Of a stretch of 64,000 nucleotides of DNA, positions 1 to 8,701 are shown piece after piece. Numbering within the stretch: the stretch's first letter is position 1; each line of letters opens with the position of its first letter. Source of the stretch: Bacillota bacterium (lineage in GTDB: Bacteria; Bacillota; Clostridia; Oscillospirales; Ruminococcaceae); contig JAEZRC010000007.1 in assembly GCA_023440965.1 (NCBI GenBank), forward strand, positions 62,001-126,000, read 5' to 3'. Both the position numbers and the translations under genes were made by a program. The notes beneath the pieces were generated by a model. It had not been told where the DNA came from. It searched no databases and saw nothing but the letters and a program-made list of their open reading frames with translations.

Positions 1-2
1 CG

Positions 3-314
3 TGGATGGAGTTTGTTGTTGACCATAATGTATTGCGTTTTGCTCAGATGGCTGTAAGAGTATTCGGAATCCAGATGAATTTTGAAAATCCAAAGGATAC
101 TGCTCTTAAGGGTATAAAAGCATTCCGTAGATTTCTGTCTGATATCGGTATGCCAATTAATTTTGAACAACTTGGTGCAAAGGAAGAAGATATTCCTGCA
201 CTCGTTGAAAAGTTTGGGCTTGGCGATGGAAGAACAGGCGGCTTTGTTTCACTTAGCTCAGCTGATATTACACAAATTTATAAGATTGCTGCTCATGCAA
301 AAATATATAATTAA
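3..314 (+). CDS. Iron-containing alcohol dehydrogenase, C-terminal part (gene cut by window start)
   Basis: Only the last 103 residues are in the window; the reading frame is open to the left edge. The segment resembles the C-terminal helical domain of butanol-dehydrogenase-type (BdhA/YugJ-like) iron-dependent alcohol dehydrogenases. Matching features are the FAQMAVRVFG stretch, the NFENPKDTALKGI helix and the late LGAKEEDIPALVEK and GGFVSLSSADI segments. The family reduces aldehydes with NAD(P)H in the cytoplasm, usually as a fermentation end step. The NAD-binding and metal-binding parts lie outside the window, so cofactor and substrate cannot be judged. A terminator follows at 395-425. Confidence 0.85.
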   Translation, partial: WMEFVVDHNVLRFAQMAVRVFGIQMNFENPKDTALKGIKAFRRFLSDIGMPINFEQLGAKEEDIPALVEKFGLGDGRTGGFVSLSSADITQIYKIAAHAKIYN

Positions 315-394
315 ATGATCGATATGAAGGTATTGATATTGTTATAACATATATAATAATCAATTTTTATTTTAAAGAATTATTGTTTTAATTT

Positions 395-425
395 AAAAGA
401 ACATATCTATTGATATGTTCTTTTT
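395..425 (+). terminator. Rho-independent terminator after alcohol dehydrogenase
   Basis: A 13-bp perfect stem (395-407 with 412-424) and a TATT loop are followed by a run of five T. It ends the alcohol dehydrogenase transcript before the ABC exporter promoter. The rest of 315-586 is very AT-rich and holds no gene that I can see. Confidence 0.85.
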
Positions 426-494
426 GATTTATTATACAAAGTTATAAAATTATATATTTTTTTATATTCTTCTCTGTTAATTAATTAACTTATG

Positions 495-503
495 TGCTAT
501 AAT
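495..503 (+). promoter_or_regulatory. Extended -10 promoter of ABC exporter
   Basis: TGC directly followed by TATAAT (498-503) forms an extended -10 element about 80 bases upstream of the exporter start. The region 17 bases upstream (TGTTAA) is a poor -35, as is common with extended -10 promoters. Confidence 0.55.
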
Positions 504-586
504 AACAAATATATATAAAAATGTAAACGATTAACTCTTAAAACAATAAATAACTCTATTTTTATAAAAACAGAAAGAAGGAACTT

Positions 587-3307
587 ATGCTACAAATTAA
601 AAATGTAAATAAGCAGTACAAGACAGGCGATCTTATTCAGACTGCACTTGATGATGTAAGTCTTGCACTGCGTGATAATGAATTTGTTGCTATTCTTGGA
701 GCGTCTGGTTCAGGAAAAACAACATTGTTGAATATTATCGGTGGACTTGACCGCTATGACAGCGGAGATTTAATAATCAATGGAATATCTACAAAAAAAT
801 ACAAGGACAGAGATTGGGATTCTTATAGAAATCATACTATTGGATTTGTTTTTCAGAGTTATAATCTTATTCCACATCAATCAGTTCTATCAAACGTTGA
901 ACTTGCATTGACAATTTCAGGAATATCACGAGGAGAGCGTAGAAAGCGTGCCAAAGAAGCTTTAGAAAAAGTTGGACTTGGAGATCAGCTTCATAAAAAG
1001 CCTAATCAGATGTCAGGCGGACAAATGCAGCGTGTTGCTATTGCCCGTGCGCTCGTAAATAATCCTGATGTACTTCTTGCCGACGAGCCTACTGGTGCAC
1101 TTGACTCCGAAACAGGCATACAGGTTATTGAGCTTTTAAAGGAAGTTGCAAAAGACAGACTTGTTGTAATGGTAACTCATAACCCTGAACTAGCTAATCA
1201 ATATGCCAACCGCATTGTTAAACTCAAGGACGGACATATTATTGAGGATAGTAATCCATTTGAGGCTGAAGCTTCACAAAAAGAAGCAGAACATAAAAAT
1301 ATGGGCAAGGCAAAAATGTCATTTCTGACTTCATTGTCTTTAAGCTTCAATAATCTCAGAACAAAAAAAGGGCGTACATTACTGACATCCTTCGCAGGTT
1401 CAATTGGTATCATTGGAATTTCTCTGATCCTCGCATTGTCAACTGGTGTAAACACATATATTGAAGATATACAGAGAGATACAATGATTTCCTATCCTAT
1501 TACATTAAAAGATACTACTCTGGATATGAGAAGTATAATCAACAAACACGAAGATATGGATAAGGAGAATAATAAAATATCTAAGAATCGTAAAGGAGTT
1601 TATGCTGATAATACATTAATTGAGGCAACTGCATCAAGTGTTGCTAAAAACAACCTTGCTGAATTTAAGAAGTATCTTGATAATCCTGACAGCAAAATTC
1701 ATAAACACCTTGGTAAAAATGGTATAGTATATACCTATAATATAAGCTTTAATGCTTTCTCATATGATAAGAACAAAACTATTGTAAATTCAAATGCTGA
1801 TGTTGATGCTGTTGTTGGGAAAAAATCGCCGTTTAGCAATAATAATGAACAAATGCAAAGCATGTTCGGAGTACAGTCTTCAAGTGCTAAAAACTTTGAA
1901 GAACTTATGAAAAGCGTCGACGATAAACCAGTAAATTCTGTTGTATCTGATAACTACGATGTATTGTACGGTAATTGGCCGAAAGAATATAATGATGTTG
2001 TTCTTGTTCTTGATCAACATAATTCAATCCCGTCTTCAGTAATGTATCAGCTTGGTCTTATCACAGCAAATGAATATAAGGATATAAATGATAAAATAAC
2101 AAAAGGACAAAAGGCACCTGAAATCAAATTTGATTACGCCGAGATTTGTGGGCATACATTTTATATGGTTCCTGCATGTGATATGTATAAAAAAAATGCT
2201 GATGGAACTTATACTAATATTTCCGAAAACACAATGTATCAGAATAAATTGATAGAAAACGCAGTTAAGTTGAAAGTTTCTGGTGTAATCCGTGTAAAGA
2301 AAGATGCAAAAAGCCCAAGTATTAATTCAGCGGTTGCGTATTCTTCAAAGTTAACTGATTATGTTATTCAGTACACAGATAAAAGTGAAATTGTAAAAGA
2401 ACAGCTTGCAAATCCGCAGGTTAATGTTTTAAATGGTATTAATTTTGAGGTACCTGATGATAAATCAAAAATTGCAGAAACGAAATCATACATTACAGGA
2501 CGTCCTGTTTCTGAAAAGGCACAGCTATTCCAGATGATGATGATGAATCAAGGTGGAAAAAATAAGGGTGACGGAAAAACAATGCCAAAAGCTATGGGTG
2601 AAGAGGCAATGGCAAAATCACTTGACAAATGGCTTGCTGAAACTCCTGATGATGCATTTCTTCTTTCATTTTACTCACAGTTCTTAAAAGCGGGAAGTTA
2701 TCAGGAAAATATGAAAGCTTTTGGAAAAGTTAGCTATGATTCTCCAAATTCAATCAACATATATGCTGATAGTTTTGAGGATAAGGAAGCTATATCTGAT
2801 TGTATCACAGATTATAATAAAACTGTTAAAAAAGAAAACAGAATTGTATATACTGATTTTGTAGCAATGCTTACAGAATCACTTACATCAATAGTTGATG
2901 TAATCGCTTATATACTCATTGCATTCGTTGCAGTTTCACTTGTGGTTTCAAGTATAATGATTGGAATTATTACTCATATTTCTGTAATGGAACGTACAAA
3001 GGAAATAGGAATTCTTCGTGCACTTGGTGCTTCAAAACGAAATATTTCTCAGGTGTTCAATGCGGAAACATTTATTATCGGATTCTGTGCGGGATTGCTT
3101 GGTGTTATTATTTCAATGCTACTAACTATTCCAATTAACGCTATTATAAAAGCTTTAGTTGGTGATGGTTCAGTAAAGGCAACCTTATCAATAGGATATT
3201 CTGTAATACTTGTACTGATAAGTATGATTATAACAATTATCGGTGGACTTCTTCCAGCAAAAAAAGCTGCAAAGAAAGACCCAGTAATAGCACTTAGAAC
3301 TGAATAA
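587..3307 (+). CDS. ABC transporter, fused ATPase-permease (MacB/FtsX type)
   Basis: The 906-residue protein is an ATPase fused to a permease. The N-terminal nucleotide-binding domain (about 1-225) has Walker A GASGSGKT (38-45), the signature MSGGQMQRVAIARAL and Walker B VLLADEPTGALD, typical of the LolD/MacB exporter class. A first membrane helix follows near 265-290. A long extracytoplasmic domain (about 290-775) comes next, then an FtsX-like domain with three helices near the C terminus, including the RTKEIGILRALGASKRNI coupling segment. Such proteins move or extract lipids or peptides, or give antibiotic and bacteriocin resistance. The substrate here is unknown. The gene stands alone, with a GAAGGA ribosome site, no two-component system next to it and terminators on both sides. 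Confidence 0.85.
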   Translation: MLQIKNVNKQYKTGDLIQTALDDVSLALRDNEFVAILGASGSGKTTLLNIIGGLDRYDSGDLIINGISTKKYKDRDWDSYRNHTIGFVFQSYNLIPHQSVLSNVELALTISGISRGERRKRAKEALEKVGLGDQLHKKPNQMSGGQMQRVAIARALVNNPDVLLADEPTGALDSETGIQVIELLKEVAKDRLVVMVTHNPELANQYANRIVKLKDGHIIEDSNPFEAEASQKEAEHKNMGKAKMSFLTSLSLSFNNLRTKKGRTLLTSFAGSIGIIGISLILALSTGVNTYIEDIQRDTMISYPITLKDTTLDMRSIINKHEDMDKENNKISKNRKGVYADNTLIEATASSVAKNNLAEFKKYLDNPDSKIHKHLGKNGIVYTYNISFNAFSYDKNKTIVNSNADVDAVVGKKSPFSNNNEQMQSMFGVQSSSAKNFEELMKSVDDKPVNSVVSDNYDVLYGNWPKEYNDVVLVLDQHNSIPSSVMYQLGLITANEYKDINDKITKGQKAPEIKFDYAEICGHTFYMVPACDMYKKNADGTYTNISENTMYQNKLIENAVKLKVSGVIRVKKDAKSPSINSAVAYSSKLTDYVIQYTDKSEIVKEQLANPQVNVLNGINFEVPDDKSKIAETKSYITGRPVSEKAQLFQMMMMNQGGKNKGDGKTMPKAMGEEAMAKSLDKWLAETPDDAFLLSFYSQFLKAGSYQENMKAFGKVSYDSPNSINIYADSFEDKEAISDCITDYNKTVKKENRIVYTDFVAMLTESLTSIVDVIAYILIAFVAVSLVVSSIMIGIITHISVMERTKEIGILRALGASKRNISQVFNAETFIIGFCAGLLGVIISMLLTIPINAIIKALVGDGSVKATLSIGYSVILVLISMIITIIGGLLPAKKAAKKDPVIALRTE

Positions 3308-3315
3308 TACAAGCG

Positions 3316-3349
3316 ATAAAGCTCACAACATTATTGTTGTGAGCTTTAT
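3316..3349 (+). terminator. Hairpin terminator after ABC exporter
   Basis: A 15-bp perfect inverted repeat (3316-3330 with 3335-3349) and a 4-base loop lie 8 bases after the stop codon. The sequence after it is AT-rich but has no clean T run, so termination strength is uncertain. Confidence 0.65.
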
Positions 3350-3686
3350 AAATATAACATTATAAATAAGAATTAAATGCATTATTTTGCAATTACTAAT
3401 ACTCAAGATTTATTATATATTAAAGATGTTTATAATAGATTAATAGATAAAAATAATGATAAGGTTAACAAAATAATTTTGCTAATTCTAATTAATAAAT
3501 ATAATAATTAATTGAAATTAAAACTTAATAAATAAGTTAAATATTGTAATATAATAATTTATAATTATATATTATGGATATATTATAATAATTATTTATA
3601 TTATATTCTTTAAAAGCCCTTGTATTTTAATTTGAAATATAGTAAAGTAATCAAGGCGGTTAAAAAACACAGTACGGAGGATTATA
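3350..3686. other. Very AT-rich non-coding spacer
   Basis: About 310 bases (to about 3655) are almost wholly A and T, with no open frame of note, no hairpin and no clear repeat unit. A promoter for the following flavoprotein gene must lie near its 3' end, but many A/T hexamers fit and I cannot choose one. A good ribosome binding site (ACGGAGG) precedes 3687. Confidence 0.6.
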
Positions 3687-5063
3687 ATGAACAAAACATA
3701 TGATGTAGCAATTATTGGCGGTGGTATTGGTGGTATAATGACTGCATATCGCTTGCTATACAAAAATCCAGAATTAAAAGTAATTATGTTTGAAAAAGGA
3801 AATTCATTAGACAATAGAAAATGTCCTATTCTTACTGATAAAATTAAGAAATGTGCAAGATGTAAAACATGTGCTATTATGGAAGGTATGGCTGGTGCTG
3901 GTGCGTTCTCAGATGGTAAGTATGTTATTACTACTGAATATGGTGGATGGCTAACTGATTTTCTTCCTGAAAAAACAGTCATGGACTATGTAGAACAAGC
4001 TGACAGTATTCTTGTTGAGCATGGTGCAACTACAAAACGTTATCAACCAAATGATGAACTTAAAAAACTGTGCCTTCAAAATGGTTTACATATGCAGCAG
4101 GCACAGGTTAAGCATCTCGGCACTGATTCAAACTTTGCAACAATGATGAAAATTATTTCAGATATCTCTAATAAATGTACAATAAAAACTCTTACCGAAG
4201 TAACAAATGTTGATAAAAAAACTATGACTGTTTCTTTCACCGAAAAAGGTAATGAAAATGAAATTACAGCAGACAATATTGTTTTTGCTGTTGGTAGGGT
4301 AGGAAGTAAGTTCCTTCAAAATTGGTGTAAGAACAATAACATTGCACTAACAAACAATCAGGTAGATGTTGGGGTGCGTGTTGAACTTCCTTCAATTATC
4401 TGGGAAGACTTTGCTAAAAAGATTTATGAACCAAAGATATGGCATTTAAGCAAGCAATACGGTGATGTGACAAGAATGTTCTGTTTTAATGACAGAGGTA
4501 ATGTTGTTGCAGAAAATACTGACGGTGTTATTACAGTCAATGGTCATTCATATAGGGAAGAAGAAAGGAAAACAAAGAATTCAAATTTCGCTCTTCTTTC
4601 AACTCAAAAATTTACTACACCTTTTGAGGAACCAATTGAATATGCAAGGCATGTTGCTCAGCTTGCAAACCTTATTAGTGGTGATGGAATTCTAATTCAG
4701 CGCTTCGGTGACCTTATAAATGGAAGAAGAACAACAGAGGACAGATTAAAGCGTTCTACTACTATTCCTACATTAAATGCTGTTGCAGGTGATCTAAGCT
4801 TGTGTATGCCAAAGCGTCAGCTTGATAATATAATTGAAACTATATATGCTCTTGATAAAATTGCTCCTGGTACAGCAAATTATGATACGCTTCTTTATGG
4901 CATAGAGTGTAAATATTATTCAGCTCGTCCGATTGCTAAAGATTTTGAAATTGACGGCTGTAAGAATGTCTTTGCAATAGGGGATGGTGCTGGCTTTACT
5001 CGTTCACTTGCTCAGGCTGCTGCAAATGGCTTGTTTGTTGCTGATAAAATATTATCTAAATAA
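3687..5063 (+). CDS. FAD-dependent dehydrogenase, COG2509 family
   Basis: The 458-residue cytoplasmic flavoprotein has an N-terminal Rossmann FAD-binding motif, VAIIGGGIGGIMTAYRL (about 8-24). A cysteine cluster CPILTDKIKKCARCKTC follows, and then the family hallmark GMAGAGAFSDGKY (about 68-80). The C-terminal block VFAIGDGAGFTRSLAQAAAN closes the FAD site. These features identify the uncharacterised COG2509 dehydrogenases, distant relatives of HI0933/geranylgeranyl-reductase-like oxidoreductases. Substrate and role are not known. The Cys-x2-Cys-x2-Cys spacing suggests a metal or redox site. It is a single gene between two hairpin terminators, with an ACGGAGG ribosome site. Confidence 0.8.
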   Translation: MNKTYDVAIIGGGIGGIMTAYRLLYKNPELKVIMFEKGNSLDNRKCPILTDKIKKCARCKTCAIMEGMAGAGAFSDGKYVITTEYGGWLTDFLPEKTVMDYVEQADSILVEHGATTKRYQPNDELKKLCLQNGLHMQQAQVKHLGTDSNFATMMKIISDISNKCTIKTLTEVTNVDKKTMTVSFTEKGNENEITADNIVFAVGRVGSKFLQNWCKNNNIALTNNQVDVGVRVELPSIIWEDFAKKIYEPKIWHLSKQYGDVTRMFCFNDRGNVVAENTDGVITVNGHSYREEERKTKNSNFALLSTQKFTTPFEEPIEYARHVAQLANLISGDGILIQRFGDLINGRRTTEDRLKRSTTIPTLNAVAGDLSLCMPKRQLDNIIETIYALDKIAPGTANYDTLLYGIECKYYSARPIAKDFEIDGCKNVFAIGDGAGFTRSLAQAAANGLFVADKILSK

Positions 5064-5103
5064 AATAAAACAGTTTATCTCAAAAATACACTGTTTAAAC
5101 AAG

Positions 5104-5131
5104 AAAATCCCATCAAAAATGATGGGATTTT
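5104..5131 (+). terminator. Bidirectional terminator between convergent genes
   Basis: An 11-bp stem (5104-5114 with 5121-5131) with A-rich and T-rich flanks is placed to stop both the flavoprotein transcript and the opposing Bax-inhibitor-type gene transcript. Confidence 0.8.
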
Positions 5132-5153
5132 AATTTTGTCTTTTAACTCTATT

Positions 5154-5855
5154 TTATCTGTTCTTTGCAAAAATTCTTAAAAGCTTTAAGAAAAGATTGA
5201 TAAAGTCAAGGTATAAATTCAATGCACAAAGAATTGCAATTGAGTAAGGTGATAAGCCATTATCACTTGTAGCTAATCTTCTGATCATTTGAGTGTCGTA
5301 TGCAGTAAGTCCAACAAATATTAATACACCAACATAGCTAAGAACAAGGTCGAGTCCTTCACTCTTTAAAAAGAAAATATTAATAATTGTAATAAGAATT
5401 ATTCCAATTAAAGCCATATAACAAAGGCTACCGATTGAAGTAAGATCCTTTTTAGTTCTTGAACCGTATAGTGCCATAGCACCAAAAATTGCAGCTGTAA
5501 CAAAGAATATAGCAACAATAGACTGCATTTCATATGCAAGGAATATAACTGAAAGTGTTAATCCGTTAACAATACAGTATATTGTACCACAAACAGCTGC
5601 TGCGGCAGGTAAGTTTTTTCTTACAAGAATAGTTGTTGTTATTACAGTAGCAAGTTCAACAAAAATTAAAATTATGAATGTTCCATTACGAATCATTTCC
5701 TCTGCGTTGCCTGTTGCATAAGTAACAAAAGCAAAAAAACCAGAAACTATTAAAGCAAAGAACATATACATAAATGTCTTAACTGTAATGTCCTGAACAT
5801 AATCCTGAGCATTGCTTTGGCTATCATAAGAGGTATATCCATTAAAATTGTCCAT
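5154..5855 (-). CDS. Bax inhibitor-1/YccA family membrane protein
   Basis: The 233-residue protein has about seven predicted membrane helices after a short polar N terminus. The C-terminal ILCALNLYLDFINLFLKLL stretch is the signature of the BI-1 (UPF0005/TMBIM) family, and an Asp in the TAYDTQMI segment matches the conserved Asp pair of the family. Bacterial members such as YetJ behave as pH-dependent calcium leak channels; YccA of E. coli modulates the FtsH protease. Which role applies here is unknown. The gene is monocistronic, with AAAGGAG before the ATG and a strong sigma-A-like promoter upstream. Confidence 0.85.
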   Translation of the reverse strand: MDNFNGYTSYDSQSNAQDYVQDITVKTFMYMFFALIVSGFFAFVTYATGNAEEMIRNGTFIILIFVELATVITTTILVRKNLPAAAAVCGTIYCIVNGLTLSVIFLAYEMQSIVAIFFVTAAIFGAMALYGSRTKKDLTSIGSLCYMALIGIILITIINIFFLKSEGLDLVLSYVGVLIFVGLTAYDTQMIRRLATSDNGLSPYSIAILCALNLYLDFINLFLKLLRIFAKNR

Positions 5856-5882
5856 ATCAAGACTCCTTTCTTTTTAATATTT

Positions 5883-5911
5883 ATTTTACTACACATCCAA
5901 TAATAAGTCAA
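5883..5911 (-). promoter_or_regulatory. Sigma-A-type promoter of the BI-1 family gene
   Basis: Read on the minus strand, TTGACT (5911-5906), a 17-base spacer and TAAAAT (5888-5883) lie about 28 bases upstream of the start codon. Both hexamers match the consensus at five of six positions. Confidence 0.7.
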
Positions 5912-5989
5912 TAATTTAAACAATTAACCCCAAATATTATTTATGTTTTTATATATGATTTATTAATGTATTAAATAAAATAGTAATGT

Positions 5990-6763
5990 TTATATTCGGC
6001 TTTTTAAATCAAAATCTATCAGGTCTTTTATTACCTCACCAGCAATGATTAATCCAACTACAGAAGGCACAAAGGCAGTTGAGCCAGGTATATCACGTCT
6101 TGCTGTACACTTTCTTTCAGTGCCAGCTGGGCACACACAGTGCTTCCTGCAACTTATTGACATATCTTCATATGGTCTTATTGGTTGTTCTTCAGAAAAA
6201 ACAACTTTAAGCGTCTTTATCCCCATTTTTCTGAGTTCATATCTCATAACTTTTGCAAGAGGACATACGCTTGTTTTATATATGTCCGCAACTTTAAAAG
6301 CGGTTGGGTCAACTTTATTTCCAGCACCCATCGAAGATATAATTTTAACTCCCGCTAAATTAGCTTGTCTTACGAGTTCAAGTTTTCCTTTAACGGTATC
6401 AATAGCATCAACAATATAATCATATTGACTGAAATCAAATTGGTCAGAAGTATCAGGCATATAGAAGCATTTATATTTATTTACGACAATATCTGGACAT
6501 ATATCATGAATTCTTTTTTCTGCAACATCAACCTTATATTTTCCTATACTTTTATGTGTTGCAATTATCTGACGGTTTATATTTGTAAGGCATACTTTAT
6601 CATCGTCAATAATATCGATAGTGCCGACGCCACTTCTTGCTAGAGCTTCAACAGTATATCCGCCAACACCACCAACACCAAAGATGGCAACCCTGCTATT
6701 GCGTAATTTTTGCATTGATTCTTCACCAAAAATTAATTGCGTTCTTGAAAATTCGTTTAACAT
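5990..6763 (-). CDS. tcdA: tRNA threonylcarbamoyladenosine dehydratase TcdA
   Basis: The 257-residue E1-like (ThiF/MoeB/HesA) ATP-dependent enzyme has the nucleotide motif VAIFGVGGVGGYTVEALARS (about 24-43). It also carries DDDKVCLTNINRQ, the adenylation-site pattern shared by the superfamily, and a C-terminal cysteine region (SCRKHCVCPAG). TcdA (YgdL/CsdL) cyclises t6A37 of ANN-decoding tRNAs to ct6A. Length and motifs fit TcdA better than MoeB or ThiF, and no ubiquitin-like partner gene is near. An ATG four codons earlier (6775) is possible. I prefer 6763 because GGGG sits six bases upstream of it. It is monocistronic. Confidence 0.85.
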   Translation of the reverse strand: MLNEFSRTQLIFGEESMQKLRNSRVAIFGVGGVGGYTVEALARSGVGTIDIIDDDKVCLTNINRQIIATHKSIGKYKVDVAEKRIHDICPDIVVNKYKCFYMPDTSDQFDFSQYDYIVDAIDTVKGKLELVRQANLAGVKIISSMGAGNKVDPTAFKVADIYKTSVCPLAKVMRYELRKMGIKTLKVVFSEEQPIRPYEDMSISCRKHCVCPAGTERKCTARRDIPGSTAFVPSVVGLIIAGEVIKDLIDFDLKSRI

Positions 6764-6793
6764 ATTATACCCCATAAATTTAAAGATAGATTT

Positions 6794-6802
6794 ATTATAT
6801 CA
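6794..6802 (-). promoter_or_regulatory. Extended -10 promoter of tcdA
   Basis: The minus strand reads TGATATAAT (6802-6794), an extended -10 element, 30 bases upstream of the chosen ATG. The implied transcript has a short leader of about 25 bases. Confidence 0.5.
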
Positions 6803-6834
6803 TTAAGCCTCAATATATACAATATATAAATAAT

Positions 6835-6859
6835 AACATCCTCTGTAATAGAGGATGTT
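6835..6859 (-). terminator. Terminator of iorA-iorB-paaK operon
   Basis: A 10-bp perfect stem (6835-6844 with 6850-6859) lies 8 bases beyond the paaK stop on the minus strand, followed by an ATTATTTA tail. The T run is interrupted, so it may be of moderate strength. Confidence 0.6.
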
Positions 6860-6867
6860 TATTTAAA

Positions 6868-8097
6868 TTAATATCTGTTATCAAAAATCCTTGTTGATTT
6901 CTTTTCACTTCGTGGCAATTCACCGATAGAAACAGGCTTAGTGATAGGAATAATATTGATTTGTTCTTTAAATACCTTTTCAACATGTTTAGAAAGTTCC
7001 TTGCGTTCTTTTTCATCATTAATTGGGGTTTCAAAGAATAGTGACAGAATGTCTTTTCCGTTAAGATGATCAATTATTATCTGATATTCACTGCTGACGC
7101 CTTCAATTTTTGAAAGTACTTCTTCAACACGGGCAGGGAACACAATTGCGCCCTTGACTTTAACCATATCATCTGATCGTCCAATAATTGTATCTATTCT
7201 AGGATATTTTAAGCCACATTCACATTCGCCTTCAATTTCTCTTGTAAGGTCGTGTGTACGATAACGTATTAGTGGTGCGCCTTCTTTTTCAAGAGTAGTG
7301 ATAACAAGCTCACCAACTTCGCCTTTTTTAACGTGCTTACCTGTCTTTGGATCAATTATTTCATAATATAAATAATCTGTCCACATATGCATACCGTGCT
7401 CAAAATGACAGCTCATTCCTATACCAGGGCCATAAATTTCTGTAAGACCATAAATATCAAAAAGCTGAACACCAAGCTCATTGGCAATACGCTTTCTCAT
7501 TTTCTCGCCCCAGCGTTCTGAACCGATAACTGCTTTTTTTAATACTATTTTATCCTTTATTCCTCGCTTTTCAATTTCTTCAGCAAGCAAAAGTGCATAT
7601 GATGATGTTGCACATAAAACTGAAGATTTTAAATCTTCCATCATTTTTAACTGTTTGTCTGTGTTGCCAGGTCCCATTGGAATAGTCATAGCACCGAGTT
7701 TTTCTGCACCTAACTGAAAACCAATACCAGCAGTCCATAATCCATAACCAGGAGTAATATGTATTCTATCAGTGTTAGTAATTCCAGCAGTTTCGTAACA
7801 TCTCTTGAACATTGTTGCCCAGTCATCAACGTCTTTTTGTGTATAAGGAATAATAACAGGTGTTCCTGTTGTTCCTGAAGAAGAGTGAATACGAACAATT
7901 TTCTCGTCAGGTACTGCCTGCAGACCGAGAGGGTAAGTATTCCTTAAATCTCCTTTATCCGAGAATGGGAGTTTTTCAAAATCTTCTTGTGAATTAATGC
8001 TTTCTACATCAATTCCCTTAAAATGCTCTTTGTAGAATTCACTGTTCATTGCATGACTTATTGATTTTTTAATTCTGTTTAAAACCTCAGTTATCAT
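6868..8097 (-). CDS. paaK: Phenylacetate-CoA ligase family (arylacetate:CoA ligase, AMP-forming)
   Basis: The 409-residue acyl-adenylate enzyme activates arylacetates with ATP and CoA. The ATP-binding P-loop SSSGTTGTPVIIPYT lies near 73-87. The adenylation core continues with FDIYGLTEIYGPG and the hinge region IGRSDDMVKVKG, and the C-terminal ACT-like domain is typical of PaaK. It is the last gene of the ior operon. Its ATG (8097) overlaps the iorB stop by 11 bases and has GGAAAGAGGTG ahead of it. The upstream ATG at 8121 would lack a ribosome site. Beside indolepyruvate oxidoreductase, it probably interconverts indoleacetate or phenylacetate with the CoA thioesters that the oxidoreductase uses or makes. 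The exact aryl specificity is inferred, not shown. Confidence 0.85.
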   Translation of the reverse strand: MITEVLNRIKKSISHAMNSEFYKEHFKGIDVESINSQEDFEKLPFSDKGDLRNTYPLGLQAVPDEKIVRIHSSSGTTGTPVIIPYTQKDVDDWATMFKRCYETAGITNTDRIHITPGYGLWTAGIGFQLGAEKLGAMTIPMGPGNTDKQLKMMEDLKSSVLCATSSYALLLAEEIEKRGIKDKIVLKKAVIGSERWGEKMRKRIANELGVQLFDIYGLTEIYGPGIGMSCHFEHGMHMWTDYLYYEIIDPKTGKHVKKGEVGELVITTLEKEGAPLIRYRTHDLTREIEGECECGLKYPRIDTIIGRSDDMVKVKGAIVFPARVEEVLSKIEGVSSEYQIIIDHLNGKDILSLFFETPINDEKERKELSKHVEKVFKEQINIIPITKPVSIGELPRSEKKSTRIFDNRY

Positions 8098-8671
8098 TTG
8101 CGCACCTCTTTCCAAAATCATAAGCTTTCATATTCAGGTCCAAGAACTTTTCAGGAATACTTTTCTTAATTACACTTTCTAAAGTTTCTGAACTGAAAGG
8201 TAATACCTCTGTATTTGCAGCAGTACCGAGCAAAGCAACATTCAATGCTTTTGCATTACCGCAACATTCCATAAATTTTTCGCCATTGAAAATAGTGAGA
8301 TTTTTAACTTTATTCTTCAAAAAGCTAACTGTTTCATCAATATCATAACCGCCACCTAGTGAGCTTGTAACAGGCATTATCGGAGAATCACATACCAGCA
8401 TAGCGCCATCTTCCTTTAAATAAGGAAGGACTCTTACAGCCTCCGAAGGTTCAAAAGCAATAATAACATCAGCACTTTTTTGTGTAACGATAGGGGAATC
8501 CACTGTTTCTCCCATTCTTATATGGCTAACAACAGAGCCACCGCGCTGCGCCATACCTATTGTTTCGGTTGTTCTGACTTCAAGTCCCGACTCCATAGCA
8601 GCCTTTGCAAGAAGCTTTGATGCAAGAACTGTACCTTGACCACCGACACCGGATAATATACAACTAATCAT
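8087..8671 (-). CDS. iorB: Indolepyruvate ferredoxin oxidoreductase, beta subunit
   Basis: The 194-residue gamma-domain protein of the 2-oxoacid:ferredoxin oxidoreductase family begins ILSGVGGQGTVLASKLLAKA (about 5-24). It continues with TTETIGMAQRGGSVVSHIR, the classic IorB pattern. It pairs with IorA to interconvert aryl-pyruvates and arylacetyl-CoA with ferredoxin. The ATG at 8671 follows GGAGG by five bases; a TTG 12 bases upstream would place the ribosome site inside the gene. It lies 30 bases after iorA and overlaps paaK by 11 bases, so the three genes form one transcript. Confidence 0.9.
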   Translation of the reverse strand: MISCILSGVGGQGTVLASKLLAKAAMESGLEVRTTETIGMAQRGGSVVSHIRMGETVDSPIVTQKSADVIIAFEPSEAVRVLPYLKEDGAMLVCDSPIMPVTSSLGGGYDIDETVSFLKNKVKNLTIFNGEKFMECCGNAKALNVALLGTAANTEVLPFSSETLESVIKKSIPEKFLDLNMKAYDFGKRCANDN

Positions 8672-8701
8672 ATTTACCTCCAAAGAATAAATCTTATCCT
8701 A

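Noticed and set aside
521..534. Possible CcpA (cre) site before the ABC exporter
   Set aside because: Twelve of 14 bases fit TGWAANCGNTNWCA, but the closing CA is wrong and so the palindrome is broken; such AT-rich matches arise by chance.
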